From assembly GCA_022264855.1 (NCBI GenBank), contig JABYQU010000077.1, forward strand, positions 1 to 64,000: a DNA stretch of 64,000 nucleotides. Reading direction: 5' to 3'. The translations under genes and the position numbers were made by a program. Below, in pieces: positions 10,470-21,332 of this stretch. The DNA is from Lenzites betulinus. Its lineage: Eukaryota > Basidiomycota > Agaricomycetes > Polyporales > Polyporaceae. Positions within the stretch are counted from its first letter, which is position 1, and the number at the start of each line of letters is the position of its first letter. Below the pieces are notes generated by a model. It ran no database searches and was not told the origin of the DNA. It saw only the letters and a program-made list of their open reading frames with translations.

Positions 10470-12775
10470 TTATGAGACAAGCGTTACCTTGAGGAACATC
10501 TCCGGACGGTCGCTCCCCTCGCCCGTGGTGGGATAGATCACTGCGGCCGAGTTCCACGCGATCGGACGGTCAGTCATCTCAAACTTGAGCTTTGACAATA
10601 GGACCGTCAGGACGACCTCTGTGGGATTGCGCATCAGCATGCAGCATGGAGTAATATGGGGAACAGCACGAGACTTACTCATCTCGAGCTGCGAGAACTT
10701 GAAGCCGCTGCAGATTGATGGGGTGAGAAATGTGGGGCACTGACTGTTTAAAGTACTCACATGCACGAACGGCTACCACCAGCGAACGTCATCCTAGATG
10801 AGGTGTGCGTGAGTACCTCGTGTAAATCGTTCTGCGGTAAAGGAAGAGCCGTACAAGTTAGAGTAGATGCCAGGGATGCGGACGTCGTCGAGCGTTTGCG
10901 GCAGCTTCTCCAGCCACCGCTCGGGCTTCCACTCGAGCGCGTCGGCTCCCCAGAGGTCCTTGTTCGTGTTGCATCCGAGCGCGGGTGCTAGGATGGGCGT
11001 GCCCCGCGTCACCGGGACTTCAGACAGCATCGTGCCATCCACGCCGCGGATCGGCTTCGAGAGCGGGAGCATCATGTCCTTCTCGGCCCTGGTAAAATGC
11101 AGGTCAAAAAAATTGCATAACGTGACGCACGTGGGATTTCGGAGGGACCTACTGGCGGGGGATGAACTGTATGGGCGGGAAGAGGCGGAGCGTCTCGCGG
11201 ATGATGGCTTCGAGATACGGCAGCTTGTTCACCTCGTCGTAGGCCAGGTCGTCTCCGCTATAAGCCTCCACAATCTCTGCGCGGAGCTTGTCCTGCACGT
11301 CGGGGTTCTGTGATAGAAGATGCAGGATGCGAGAGAGCGCGTTCGAGGTGGTGTCCATCCCGCCGAGGATGAACGTCCTGCGATGGAAAGATATGTCAGA
11401 AAGTGAGACGCCGGACGGTGACAGGCGCATACACTCACGACATCTGGGCGATGAGCTCTTCATCGGTGTGCTTCTCTGCGTCCGAGGCGGTCAGGTTCGC
11501 CTTAACTGGAACAGGTTCTCGAATGAGCGACTCAGAGAGTCATGTACACAGCGAGCGGCGGAATAGTACGCACGCAGCAAACTCATGATGTCCTTTCCTT
11601 CTCCGACCTGGTGCACAAGCGCGTCATCGCCCTTGAGCAGAGCGGTCTTCTTCTCGGTGATGATCTCGATCGAGCGCCGCGCCATGGTATCGGAGATCGC
11701 CATCATGCGACGCATGTTCTGGCTTGGCACCATCTCGAGCACTTGCTTGATGAGCCACAGCGGTACGCCGAGTTCCACCGCTTTCGGCACGCACATCGCC
11801 ACAGGATACACGCGGCTCAGGACAGGGCTTGCGAATTCCAAAGTGGTTAGCATCACGTACGTAGGTCAGGCCCTCTAGCATGATTGACACTAATATACAC
11901 GACTCACAAGAACATCTTCACGGACTCGCCGAGTTCGTCCTTCGAGTCGTCGATGAAGTTGTCGAAGGAGTAACCGAGACCTGCCTGCCCGAGCATCTCG
12001 AGTGCCGCGCGCGACATCCACCCGTTGACGTCGACGATACCGCCATCTTGCCCCGCGCGTGCCTCCAACGCTTTTTGAAGCTGCATCACACAGTAAGCCG
12101 TGAAGGATTACCGATGGTGATGCAAGATGTACGTACGCGGTGTGCGATGCGGTAGAATATGTGTGACACGTCTCGGAGATGTGCGACGGAGAAAACGGGA
12201 TTCAGGAGCTTGCGCTGCTTCCTGTGCTGCGCGCCGTTAGTGGTGAGGAGGCCGGGGCCGAGGAACAGATACATATCCCTGATGTACAACGATCAGCGTG
12301 CAGTGTTAGAAGTGACGTGTAGGTAGGCGGCGCACGAAATTGGCTCGATGGTCTTCGGGAACAGATCACCATCCTTGATGAGGATCGTGTACAGTGCCTT
12401 GGGATCGGAGACGTGTAGCATGCGAGTCTGTGTAGGGACCATGATAGGATCATTACTTTACGGATTGAATGCGGCAGGCGGGAACCTACACCGAACATTC
12501 CTTGTATCCTGCACACCGTTCCATAGGTATCTAAGGTTTCTCTCCACCGCTTCCAGGAATATCTGTCGGTGAACTCTGCGACACTGCCTGTGAATGTCGT
12601 TGAGTTGATATCCAAGGCGAGTAGATGGTTTGAATCGCTCACCAACTATGAACGAAGGAGACGGCGGGCCCGGAATGTTATCCAACGGCGATCGCTGTAG
12701 GTAGCCCTTAAATAACAGCCGTATAATCAAGAAGAGTGCGCCCGCAAGGGCCGCTACAACGAGATTGTTTGCCAT
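10470..12775 (-). CDS. cytochrome P450 monooxygenase
   Basis: A multi-exon P450 read on the minus strand. The N-terminus MANNLVVAALAGALFLIIRLLF is a membrane anchor, followed by the proline hinge IPGPPSPS. Landmarks in order: the C-helix region (NGAQHRKQRKLLNPVF), the I-helix (FILGGMDTTSNALS), the K-helix ExxR (ETLRLFPP), the PERF-type EWKPERWL, and the heme loop MTFAGGSRSCIGFKF, which is joined across a short intron after SRSC and carries the cysteine ligand. All core residues are present, so the enzyme should be active at the endoplasmic reticulum. Its substrate and CYP family cannot be assigned by eye. It lies beside an MFS transporter and two Zn2Cys6 regulators, and an SDR is 5 kb away. 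Confidence 0.9.
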
Positions 12776-13984
12776 CTGTGTCAGTGCGCCACGGTCTAGT
12801 TTGCGGCCGGGCGGGGTTCGCAGTCTGCTAGTGCTTGAACACCACCGCCCAGAGCAGCCCTATGTATACTCTGCGTCGTTTGCGACCCTACATTCGGCCC
12901 TTGCTATAGTTTGCGGGCGGGACTTGGGCGCTGAGCGCTGAGCGCTGATTTGTTACGCACCGCCTAGTACGGCGATGAGTCTGATAGTCTGGTAAGAAAC
13001 CTACTCAGGAGAGCGCATCGCCCATGTTTATTTTGCACCTCCTATAAGTAAGGGAGCACATCTTGGGCGTCAGCGTGGAACTGGTTACATGACGCTTTTG
13101 ACATCAAGGGGTGTTGCAACTTGAATATACCGGCGGTAAGCGCTAAGTTCTTGAACAGGACGACATGTACGTGTTTCAAATGTCATTGAGTTTGGATCGT
13201 GACGGTCTTAGCAGACCTCGTTTTCGGACTCGTGTTCGGATGGGCCCTATCATTGTACGTAGGGGAACCCCCTGCTGGTCCCTCGTGTAAGTTCATGGGA
13301 ACGACTCTGCGATCACATGTCAGTAATTGTCAACATGAGTAATAATATTAATGACCATGAGACGATCATGGTGCATTCAAGCGCATGTGCAGCTGCGAGC
13401 AGAGAATACTCACCGTGTCTTTCGTTGAGCCAAGCGGAGCACACCCTCCGCGGAGTCCTTGGAAGAGTCAACTACGAACATAAGTATGACGAGCCGGCGC
13501 TTGCCGGCGCGCGGTAAAAGTCTGGTGAAAGTCCGACACGGTCCGCTCGCTAGGTCCGAACTCCGTAAGACCGAACGGCGATCGCGAGTTCGTACTACTT
13601 ACTCGTACTTACACTACGCTGTGCGATAGCATCGTAGTAAGTATGATTTATTTATGAAACGCACTTACCCCATTGGCTTAAAACTGTACACGAGTGTGCT
13701 CGCTGAGAGATGCTTACCGACAAATCCGCTCGTGGATTCGCTGGAGAATTTGACATGTAGATTAAGAATCAAATTCGGCCGAGGACAGCCGAAAGCGGAA
13801 CGAAAAGTACTCTCGCCCTTCCGACGAAGTACCTCGAGCCGGCAGCCTGGCCGTGCCGGCAGGTTCGCACTGCATTATGTTTTACGTTCCGCCTGCTTGC
13901 ATATAACCCACCCATGACTCGCAGGGGGATCCTCGGCCAGTGACTCAAGCACTCTCCTACACTCGCTGTGTAAATTGTGCCCTC
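12776..13984. other. divergent intergenic region between P450 and MFS genes
   Basis: About 1.2 kb that must contain the promoters of both divergent genes. It includes palindromic GC-rich bits (gccggcgcttgccggc near 13493, gccggc-rich sequence near 13840) and an imperfect hairpin near 13600-13640. No gene is seen. Confidence 0.4.
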
Positions 13985-16259
13985 ATGCTCGACCACACCC
14001 AGGACAGCCGTCAAGACACTCTCTCGCCGCCACAGCCGCCGGCAGTTCTCGATATCGAGCATGCTGTCGTTGCGGATGATCCTAGGGCGTGGTCAAAGGC
14101 TCGGAAGGTATGTGGAAGGCGACGTATTGCGTTTGACGAACACACACTAAACGTGATTACACCATCATCGCGGCAGCTCGTTGTGGTCGCGACCGTCTCT
14201 GCAGCCAGTATGATCGCGGGTCTGGGCGGGAATATATACAATCGTGAGCACGGCGCCAGTGCAAGCCTGGGCCAATGGTAGCTAGTGAGATTCACCGCCG
14301 CCCTGCATAGCTGCAATTTCACAGATCGAGGAACAGCTGCATGCCTCGAGCGGCGCGATCAGCCTCAGCCTTTCTCTGTTCATCCTCATCCAGGGGGGCG
14401 TGCCATTATTGTGGAGTGCGTTGAGCGAGTTTTGGGGAAGAAAGGTAAGCTTGGGCGCAGCGTGCGGATGATCCAAGATCTTGACATTTCGTGTAGAAAG
14501 TGTACCTCGTATCCACCGCGCTATGCGCTATCGGGTGTATAGTGGCTGCACTGTCGAAAACCATAGGGGTGCTCATCGGGATGCGCTGTATCCAAGCCAT
14601 AGGGTGAGCTGTGCGACTCCGGTCCCACTGACGCCCTGCTTATCCCCCTTGTCTAGGTCAAGTGCTGTGATTTCCCTGGGCGCCGCGACACTCGCCGACA
14701 TTTTCGAGCCGAGCCAGCGAGGGACCATGATGGGCATCTATTATAGGTTCGAAACACTGTGCCGCCCTCCAAACATAGCCCACTCACTTCGAAACCCCCT
14801 TAGCGCCCCTCTGCTGGGTCCGTCACTCGGTCCGATCTTGGGCGGAGCTCTCACCCAAGGTTTCAACTGGCGCGCGACATTCTGGTTCCTCGCCATCTTC
14901 GTCGGTGTCTGTTTCCTGCTCTTTATCCCGTTCAGGGACACGTTCCGCCGCGAGCGCAGCCTTGTGTACCAGGCGGCGCTGAAGCGGAGGCTGGCGCACG
15001 AGTCGGCAAAGGGCTCCGAGGCGTCGAGTCTTTCACAGATCACCGCTGTCTCGCGCATCATCCCCGATGTGGAGAAGAAGACGGAAGAGAAACCCACAGC
15101 GGACGGGCATGGCGAGGGCAAGGACGCGATCGAAACCCTCGCGCGCGACATAGACCTGGAAAAACAGCAGAAGCAGGCCGTGTCCGCGGATATTGACCCT
15201 GCGGAGCCCCTTGAGGAGATCAAGTTGTCTCTTGCCGACGTGAACCCTGTGAAGCCCATTGTGCATGTACTACGGCGCATGAACAACTTGACGATCCTTA
15301 CTGCCTCAGGTGAGCCTTTGCGAGGCGATGATCTCTTCTGTGCGACCGTCGGTGTATTGACTGCCCGCTCTAGGTTTGATCTTTGCGTTCAGCTACTCGA
15401 TCACATATACATGCTCGAGGACCCTTGCCAATAAGTATGGGTACAATGCGCTGCAGATCGGCCTGGTGCTCCTCTCTTTCGGCGCAGGTTCGTGCCCTAT
15501 AACCTTCTCAACGCGACGTAGCTGACGTGCACTCGTACAGGGTCATTGTTCGGGAGCGTTTTGGGCGGTCGATACTCGGACCATGTCTTTAGGAAACTGA
15601 AGGCAAGCAACGGGGGCTCGAGCGAAGCTGAGGTTAGCAACGTCTGTTCTTTGCTCTATTCCACTGCAACCTTATCGCACGTGAACTCGTCTAGATGCGT
15701 CTGCAGAGCACAATGGTCCCCATGATCTTCCTTCCCCCATCTGTCATCGCTTATGGCTGGGTATGCGAACGCCACGTTAATGTCGCTGCAATATGCGTAA
15801 TGCTCTTCCTTGCCGGGTTCTTCTCCATGTACGTGATGCGGCTGCTCCCTATCTAGCACACCTTTCTTATCCTTTTCTTATCCTTTTGGTGTCCAGATCC
15901 ATCTACTCCAGCACGCTGGCTTACATCGTGGACGCCAACACCGGCCGATCCTCCTCGGCCGTGGCGACCAACAGCGCGTTCCGTGGCTTATTCGCGTTCG
16001 TCGCGTCAGAAGTCGCAGTCCCATTGCAGGTGCGTCTCATCTCTTGGCATCTCCCGCACACGCCGTGCGGATGCCGGGGCCCCTTTCTGCACGTTCCATT
16101 CTGACGCTGTCGATTTTCCAGGACGCGATCGGGGATGGGGGCCTGTATTCTCTTTGGACGGGCCTGATGATCCTCGCCGAGCTGCTTATCCTGCTCGTGT
16201 GGTGGAAGGGCGGTGCTTGGCGACAAAAGTGGGAGCTCAAGGAACGCGGCCTCTCATAA
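13985..16259 (+). CDS. MFS transporter, drug:H+ antiporter type
   Basis: A multi-exon major facilitator protein. The first exon (MLDHTQDSRQ...) is followed by membrane segments such as LVVVATVSAASMIAG. The loop-2 signature reads WSALSEFWGRK, across an intron. A glycine/proline-rich antiporter motif follows (LLGPSLGPILGGALTQGFNWRATFW), typical of 12-TM DHA1 proteins. A long charged central loop (about 130 residues, rich in K, E and D) separates the two halves, as in fungal Tpo1-like exporters. The C-terminal half includes SLFGSVLGGRYSDH and ends KWELKERGLS. Likely an exporter at the plasma membrane; the substrate is unknown. I use the ATG at 13985 because the frame upstream has no better ATG. 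It is divergent from the P450. Confidence 0.85.
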
Positions 16260-16450
16260 TCGAGACGCCCGTGTCTCCCTTTCCGTTGTGTTTTCCTTTT
16301 GGCTATCATTGACTCTCTGCACGCGCCTCTCACGATTGACCTTTGCACGATTAGACGACCCCTGTACATCCATAGACTAGACTAGACCTGATAGAAGATA
16401 TCCTGTTACTGTAGAACCGCTGACTCGCCAACCTATGGTCTTCGCCGACC

Positions 16451-16813
16451 TCACTGCTCTCCGGCAGTCAGGCGGCTGACGTCTGTCTTGTAGTTGTCGA
16501 CAGGAAGCGTCGGGTGCGACGCGTCCGAGGTCTGCATGACGTTCACAGGGAGACCCTGCTGCAGGATGGGCGCCGGCTCAGCACTGCGACACGTGAGAAG
16601 GAAAAAGGGTGCGGCACTCACCCTGGCTTGGAGCTGCTTGATGCCCGACTTCACGTACTCCGGCTCGTTGACCGCAGCGCCGAGCATCGTGTCCCTCCGG
16701 GAGTTCCATCGCGCCTCCAAGCCTTCGCTCGTGCCACCCGACGGCATCGCTTGGGCGGTGATGAGGAGGTGGAAGAATGTGAAAGCGATGACGGAGAAGC
16801 AAGGAAGCTGCAT
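16451..16813 (-). CDS. small secreted protein
   Basis: The ATG at 16813 begins a clear signal peptide (MQLPCFSVIAFTFFHLLITAQA, cleavage near AQA/MP), followed by a short mature region with GLEARWNSRRDTML and a conserved-looking tail ending SRLTAGEQ. No known domain. The frame is open to 16451 without splicing, but a GTGAGT donor occurs in the middle. An in-frame 45-nt intron with a GAG acceptor would remove a hydrophobic insert, so the mature length is uncertain. The open frame extends 27 codons further upstream, but the signal peptide argues for the inner start. It is convergent with the MFS gene. Confidence 0.55.
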   Translation of the reverse strand: MQLPCFSVIAFTFFHLLITAQAMPSGGTSEGLEARWNSRRDTMLGAAVNEPEYVKSGIKQLQARVSAAPFFLLTCRSAEPAPILQQGLPVNVMQTSDASHPTLPVDNYKTDVSRLTAGEQ

Positions 16814-17637
16814 CGTGGTGATAGGGCGTGGAGGGATACGGGGGTGGGTAGTGGAGTAGTGGATGGAGGAATGGTGAGGAGACCTTCCGCTCACGCGGAA
16901 CTATAGGGTATGTCTCCGCGGCTGACACTAGTTTATGGCAGCCAGCCAGTGGTTTGACAATGCGGCAGGCGAACAACAAGCTGGGGCTGACTGACACAGT
17001 GAAAACGCTGGAACAGCCGAGCAATGCATTCGAAAACGAACTGCCGATGCTTGGCTTGATAACAGGGTATGTAAACGACCGTCACGACCAGATTCTGCTG
17101 ATATGTCGCGGGATGCCGTACGAAATCGCCGGTGCGTCTTGGCAATGTATGACATTCATGAGGTTGCGAGAGAGGTGCACTGAGATTCGCGAATCTCAGA
17201 GATCTCGATTTCTTCCACGTTGAAGTCGCGCGTCGGCCTCTGCAAATTGGTGTACATGGTGAGTACAAGGACTTATCGTAGCGTGCATGTTATATGTTGA
17301 AGAAAAATCTGAGGACGCGATGGGCAGAAGCATGGAACGTTGACGCGGACGCTTGCCAGTGGTGGCACTACTAGTACGAGTTTCGCGTCGGGAGATCTTT
17401 CATGGTGCGGCAGGGTGCGGCACAGCAATGGCGGGAGGCGCTCAAAGATCTGGCAAGGGTCCACCACCATTTTCTAACCCCGCGTCCCCTCCGCCGCCCT
17501 CCCGACATGAAGATCTTAGGAAAGCTTCCCCAGTATATGAACGTGGACCGCGAATCCTTATGCCGATCCACGCTTTACAAGGTTGAGGCATCGCTGTCTA
17601 GTGAACATCCACCCCCACGCTCAAGGTGCCTGGAACA
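16814..17637. other. intergenic region
   Basis: Upstream sequence of the small secreted protein and of the first transcription factor. No other coding segment is recognised. Confidence 0.45.
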
Positions 17638-20610
17638 ATGCCAGCCACCCCTGACTCTCCCCCCAATGTCCGTGGCACATCTACATCTTCGGAAGACACC
17701 CCGCTGGCAGCGTTGGCGTCTGGGCGCGCCGATAGCATTTCAGGCGATACCGCAACGCACCCGCAGGGCAGCGCACGGTGTCTTACATCCACGGGCAACG
17801 AGCGGAGGTGTTCAGTTCGAGCTCACAATGACGCTTCTTCGTCGTCTGCATCCGATACTTCCTCCCGAACCTCCCGAGCACCCGCAGCGAAGAAGTCCCG
17901 CATCACACTAGCACCCGACCAACCTCCGACTGCAGATGGCAAGCAGCGCGCCCGTGTTTACGTTGCGTGCGCCGGATGGTGAGCGCCGTGTCTCGCCATC
18001 AGTAACTAGTCCGCAAACTCACCATACTCACAACATGGGCCACCAGTCGAAGTCGAAAGGTACGCTGCGACGGAGCAAAACCGGTGTGCTATAATTGTCG
18101 CCGGCGCGACGCGACTCTCATTGCATGCGATTACGACGACGCGCCCAAGCGGCGGGGACAGGACAAGGCTCCCGGTACCCGAAAGCGTTCCGCTCCAGGA
18201 AGCCGCAAAACCCGACCGTCGCAACGACCACTGCAAGATGGCAGTGAAAATGAGACTGATACATCCTTGCGGAGAGACCATGTCGTAACGTATTGCCTCC
18301 AGGTGAGAAGGGTTGGGTTCGCTGACGTCGGAGGGGTGCGAACTCACGAGCATACACAGGAAGCGATTGAGAGATTCGATCCATCTTCTTTCAATGTCAA
18401 TGAGCCCGACTCGTTCATGTTGCCAGACCCACCCACGTTAGGCGAAAACGAGAACGAGGAGCAGGAAGAGGAAACGGCAGAAACGCTCTCCTCTGAGCCG
18501 AGCATGCAGTTCACCCGCGATACATGGTGGGATAGCCTTCTCATGCACTACGCCATGGACACCGGACAGGGGGATGCGCCCGCGTTCACTGCTGATCGAC
18601 GTGGCGCGGCCACTAGACGCGTCTTCAAAGATATCCGCTCGCTCTTCCGCACGTCGATATACTGGGGGAGCTTCGTCCACCTTCCTCGGTTTTTTGAAGC
18701 CCTTCTCGATCCCGCGCGCAGGTCCTCAATACAACCAGGTCTCATCTTGAGCATGCTTGCTGTCGGCACCTTTGTGCAGAGCTCGAACCTGCGGCTCGGT
18801 TCTTTGGGACGAACTCGTGCTCTCAAACTCGTTGATCAGGCTCATGCGGCCATCCAAGCTAGCCTAAGCGCTCAGTGGGTTGATCTCGGACTTGTCCAGG
18901 CGGCATGGGTGCGTTCCTTGCAAATCGTTTGTGATTATCTTACGGCACTGAGCGGCGAACTCCTGTGAACAGGTTCTAGCGTTCTTCGAAATGCAAGCCC
19001 ATCCGCAACAATCATGGGAGCGGAATCGCTCAGCGTTCTTGCTACTGGATTCTCTGATCCGCCTTTTTTCTCTGACGACCCTGGACGCAGGTCTCCCGGA
19101 AGCCCGCTTCTGTCTCTTTGCTGTGCAGAATCCTACTGTGACACCTACCCTCGGCCCTCTTGTCCTGACCGAGCCCTCCGCACGGATGGTTGCGGAGCTC
19201 CAAGCTGATGTTCAACCTGACCCATCATTGCGCCCGCACGCGCCCACTACAACCGGGATGATCCATGCTGGATGCCGCTGCGCGCGATTCACGCTCAAGG
19301 AGCAATGGCCTGCGGTACTGGAGGTTGCTCCACTATGGCAAGCGACGGCTATGTGGCCGTCTTACGGCACCGAGGGTGAAATCAGGCAAGAGGAAAGCCG
19401 CCGTCTGGTGTGGTCGAGCGTCATGCTCGCCGCTGGCCACAACTCCTACATCTCCGCGAGCACGGAGTCCGACCACGCGGACTTGTACATCAAGCATTAC
19501 GACAACGTACGTCAGTCCTTACGTCCCTACTTAGCTACTACTTTGACTTCACCCCCATTTGATGTTCAACTGAATCATTGAATTCGTTTCCGCGCAGTAC
19601 GCACTCCTCCTGCCCGGGGAAGCGCTGGCACGCTCGGGCGCGCCCGTGGCGCGGAACGACATTTGGGCGCTGTACCTGCGCGCTATGCTCCTCTGGCATA
19701 CGGCTATTCGCACCCGGTCTGAGCGTGCCATGCCAGATCTCCAGCGCGCACAGTTCGCTATCGATGCCTGGCTGGAGGCCGACGCTATCGAAGGCGCGCT
19801 GAATCTCCACACATGCGATCTCGAAGGCCGCCTCGCGTACCAAGCGCGCGAGTTCCTGTTCAAGTGCGCCTTGTAAATTTGTCCGTCATGTGGTAGGAAG
19901 CGCTGATCGTCGGTCCAGTGCTCGGATGAGTATCTCATGCGATTTCCAGCGGTACCTGCCACATGTATCGTCGTAAGTGTGGGTTTGCAATCCGATGGGT
20001 CGCTGGTTTGCTTATACGGCTATGCGAGCAGAGAGCGAAGCAGTCTGCTGTACCGCGAGAAATGCGAAGCGTGGTGTAAGTCCATTAGCTGTTGTTGGCT
20101 GGTAAGATCGCTCACCGCGCCTTGCTGTCTAGTGCGCGGTCAGATGGCAGTCACGCAATCTCTATGGGACTGTCTACACACGCATCCCGGAAACGAGCTG
20201 GGCACGCGCTCATTTCTAGTCTACTGGTTTATGGGGCACGTCACAAGGTACCTGCTGTATCTCTTCATCGCTGGGAATATGTTTTACTCACCGCCAGCGA
20301 TGCAGAGCGCTGTTGCTATGGGAGAACGACCAGACTTTGCATCTCGCTCTAGATGCTGCCAAAGTGTTTGTTCTCCCTCTGGAGTACTTGATGTGCCTCT
20401 GGCCGTGCCCCAGTGCGTGTCTAATTCCACGTGAACATATGTCTGATGGACCTGATGGACTTTGTTTTCTCTCCAGAACAACGAGAAGCATGGCAGAGAT
20501 TGCGCTATCGCTTGGTGGAGGCTTGTCTCAAGGCTGGCATCGCTCCCCCTACGCCGACGCTTCCTCCTCCAGCTCCACACACTGGTCTTTGCGCCCCGGA
20601 TAGCGAGTGA
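17638..20610 (+). CDS. Zn2Cys6 fungal transcription factor, copy 1
   Basis: Multi-exon. Exon 1 encodes a Ser/Thr-rich N-terminus ending RARVYVACAG and is spliced inside the zinc cluster. The joined motif is C-x2-C-x6-C-x6-C-x2-C-x9-C (CAGC, RSRKVRC, DGAKPVC, YNC, ...IAC), a Zn(II)2Cys6 binuclear cluster followed by the basic linker PKRRGQDKAPGTRKR. The middle homology region follows from about FTRDTWWDSLL through IYWGSFVHLPRFFEALLDP to LLLDSLIRLFSL, and the C-terminus ends GLCAPDSE. It is expected to be a nuclear DNA-binding regulator. The downstream gene is a tandem paralog with matching landmarks. The last exons (YWFMGHVT..., LLLWENDQTLHLALDA) were placed by comparison with that paralog. 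Targets are unknown. Confidence 0.85.
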
Positions 20611-21332
20611 TGCCGGCCCAGAGGAAATGCACAGTAACGAAGTAGAGTATCCGGGTCTGCTGGCCGTTCTCCGAGTCCGCCTTCCGAGTCCCTCGGATGG
20701 CAGTACGGGTTTCAGCTTCCCATAGCTATCAAACCATTGCTCCCCCGAAGGAGCTAGTGCTAGCACGAGGCGCCGAACTCGGTACGCCCATTGCAAGGCC
20801 CAACGCGGAATCAAAATCATTGATTTAGCACGGAGTACTAGTCTTTGAATTTGAAGCACATCAGCCAGCCTGGCTACACAGCGAGAAATGTACCGTTCGT
20901 ATTGGCCTTCGGGTCCGCTTGAGCTCGGGGACGTTGGTCGGCAGGCATTGGTTGGAATGCCGCTCACTGCGCCGTGAAACATAACGCATCGCGGAGTGAG
21001 TCAGCGAGTGCGGATGTGGAGGACAATGTATGCCGCCACTGCCACCACTGGGTTTTGCAGGGCGCCTGGCCTGCCGGACGATGCCTGGCGATGCCGATCG
21101 GAGCCAATTCAGAGTTCATCGACGCATCACGCGTTCCTCTCCGCGCACATCTCCTCGTGCACATCCTTGCAAGTCCACATATATACAACGCGGTGTTCCG
21201 AGAACGCTCATTGTATAAAGCTACTGCGCACGCTGCCTCCGCTAAGTGGTGTCCCGGCCTACTTCCATCGACGACATAACTTGCCTTTGATCTCAACGGA
21301 CGCTCAAACCGCGAGACTCCTGCATTCCGCCC
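20611..21332. other. spacer between tandem transcription-factor genes
   Basis: About 0.7 kb with no recognised gene; probably the 3' UTR of copy 1 plus the promoter of copy 2. Confidence 0.45.
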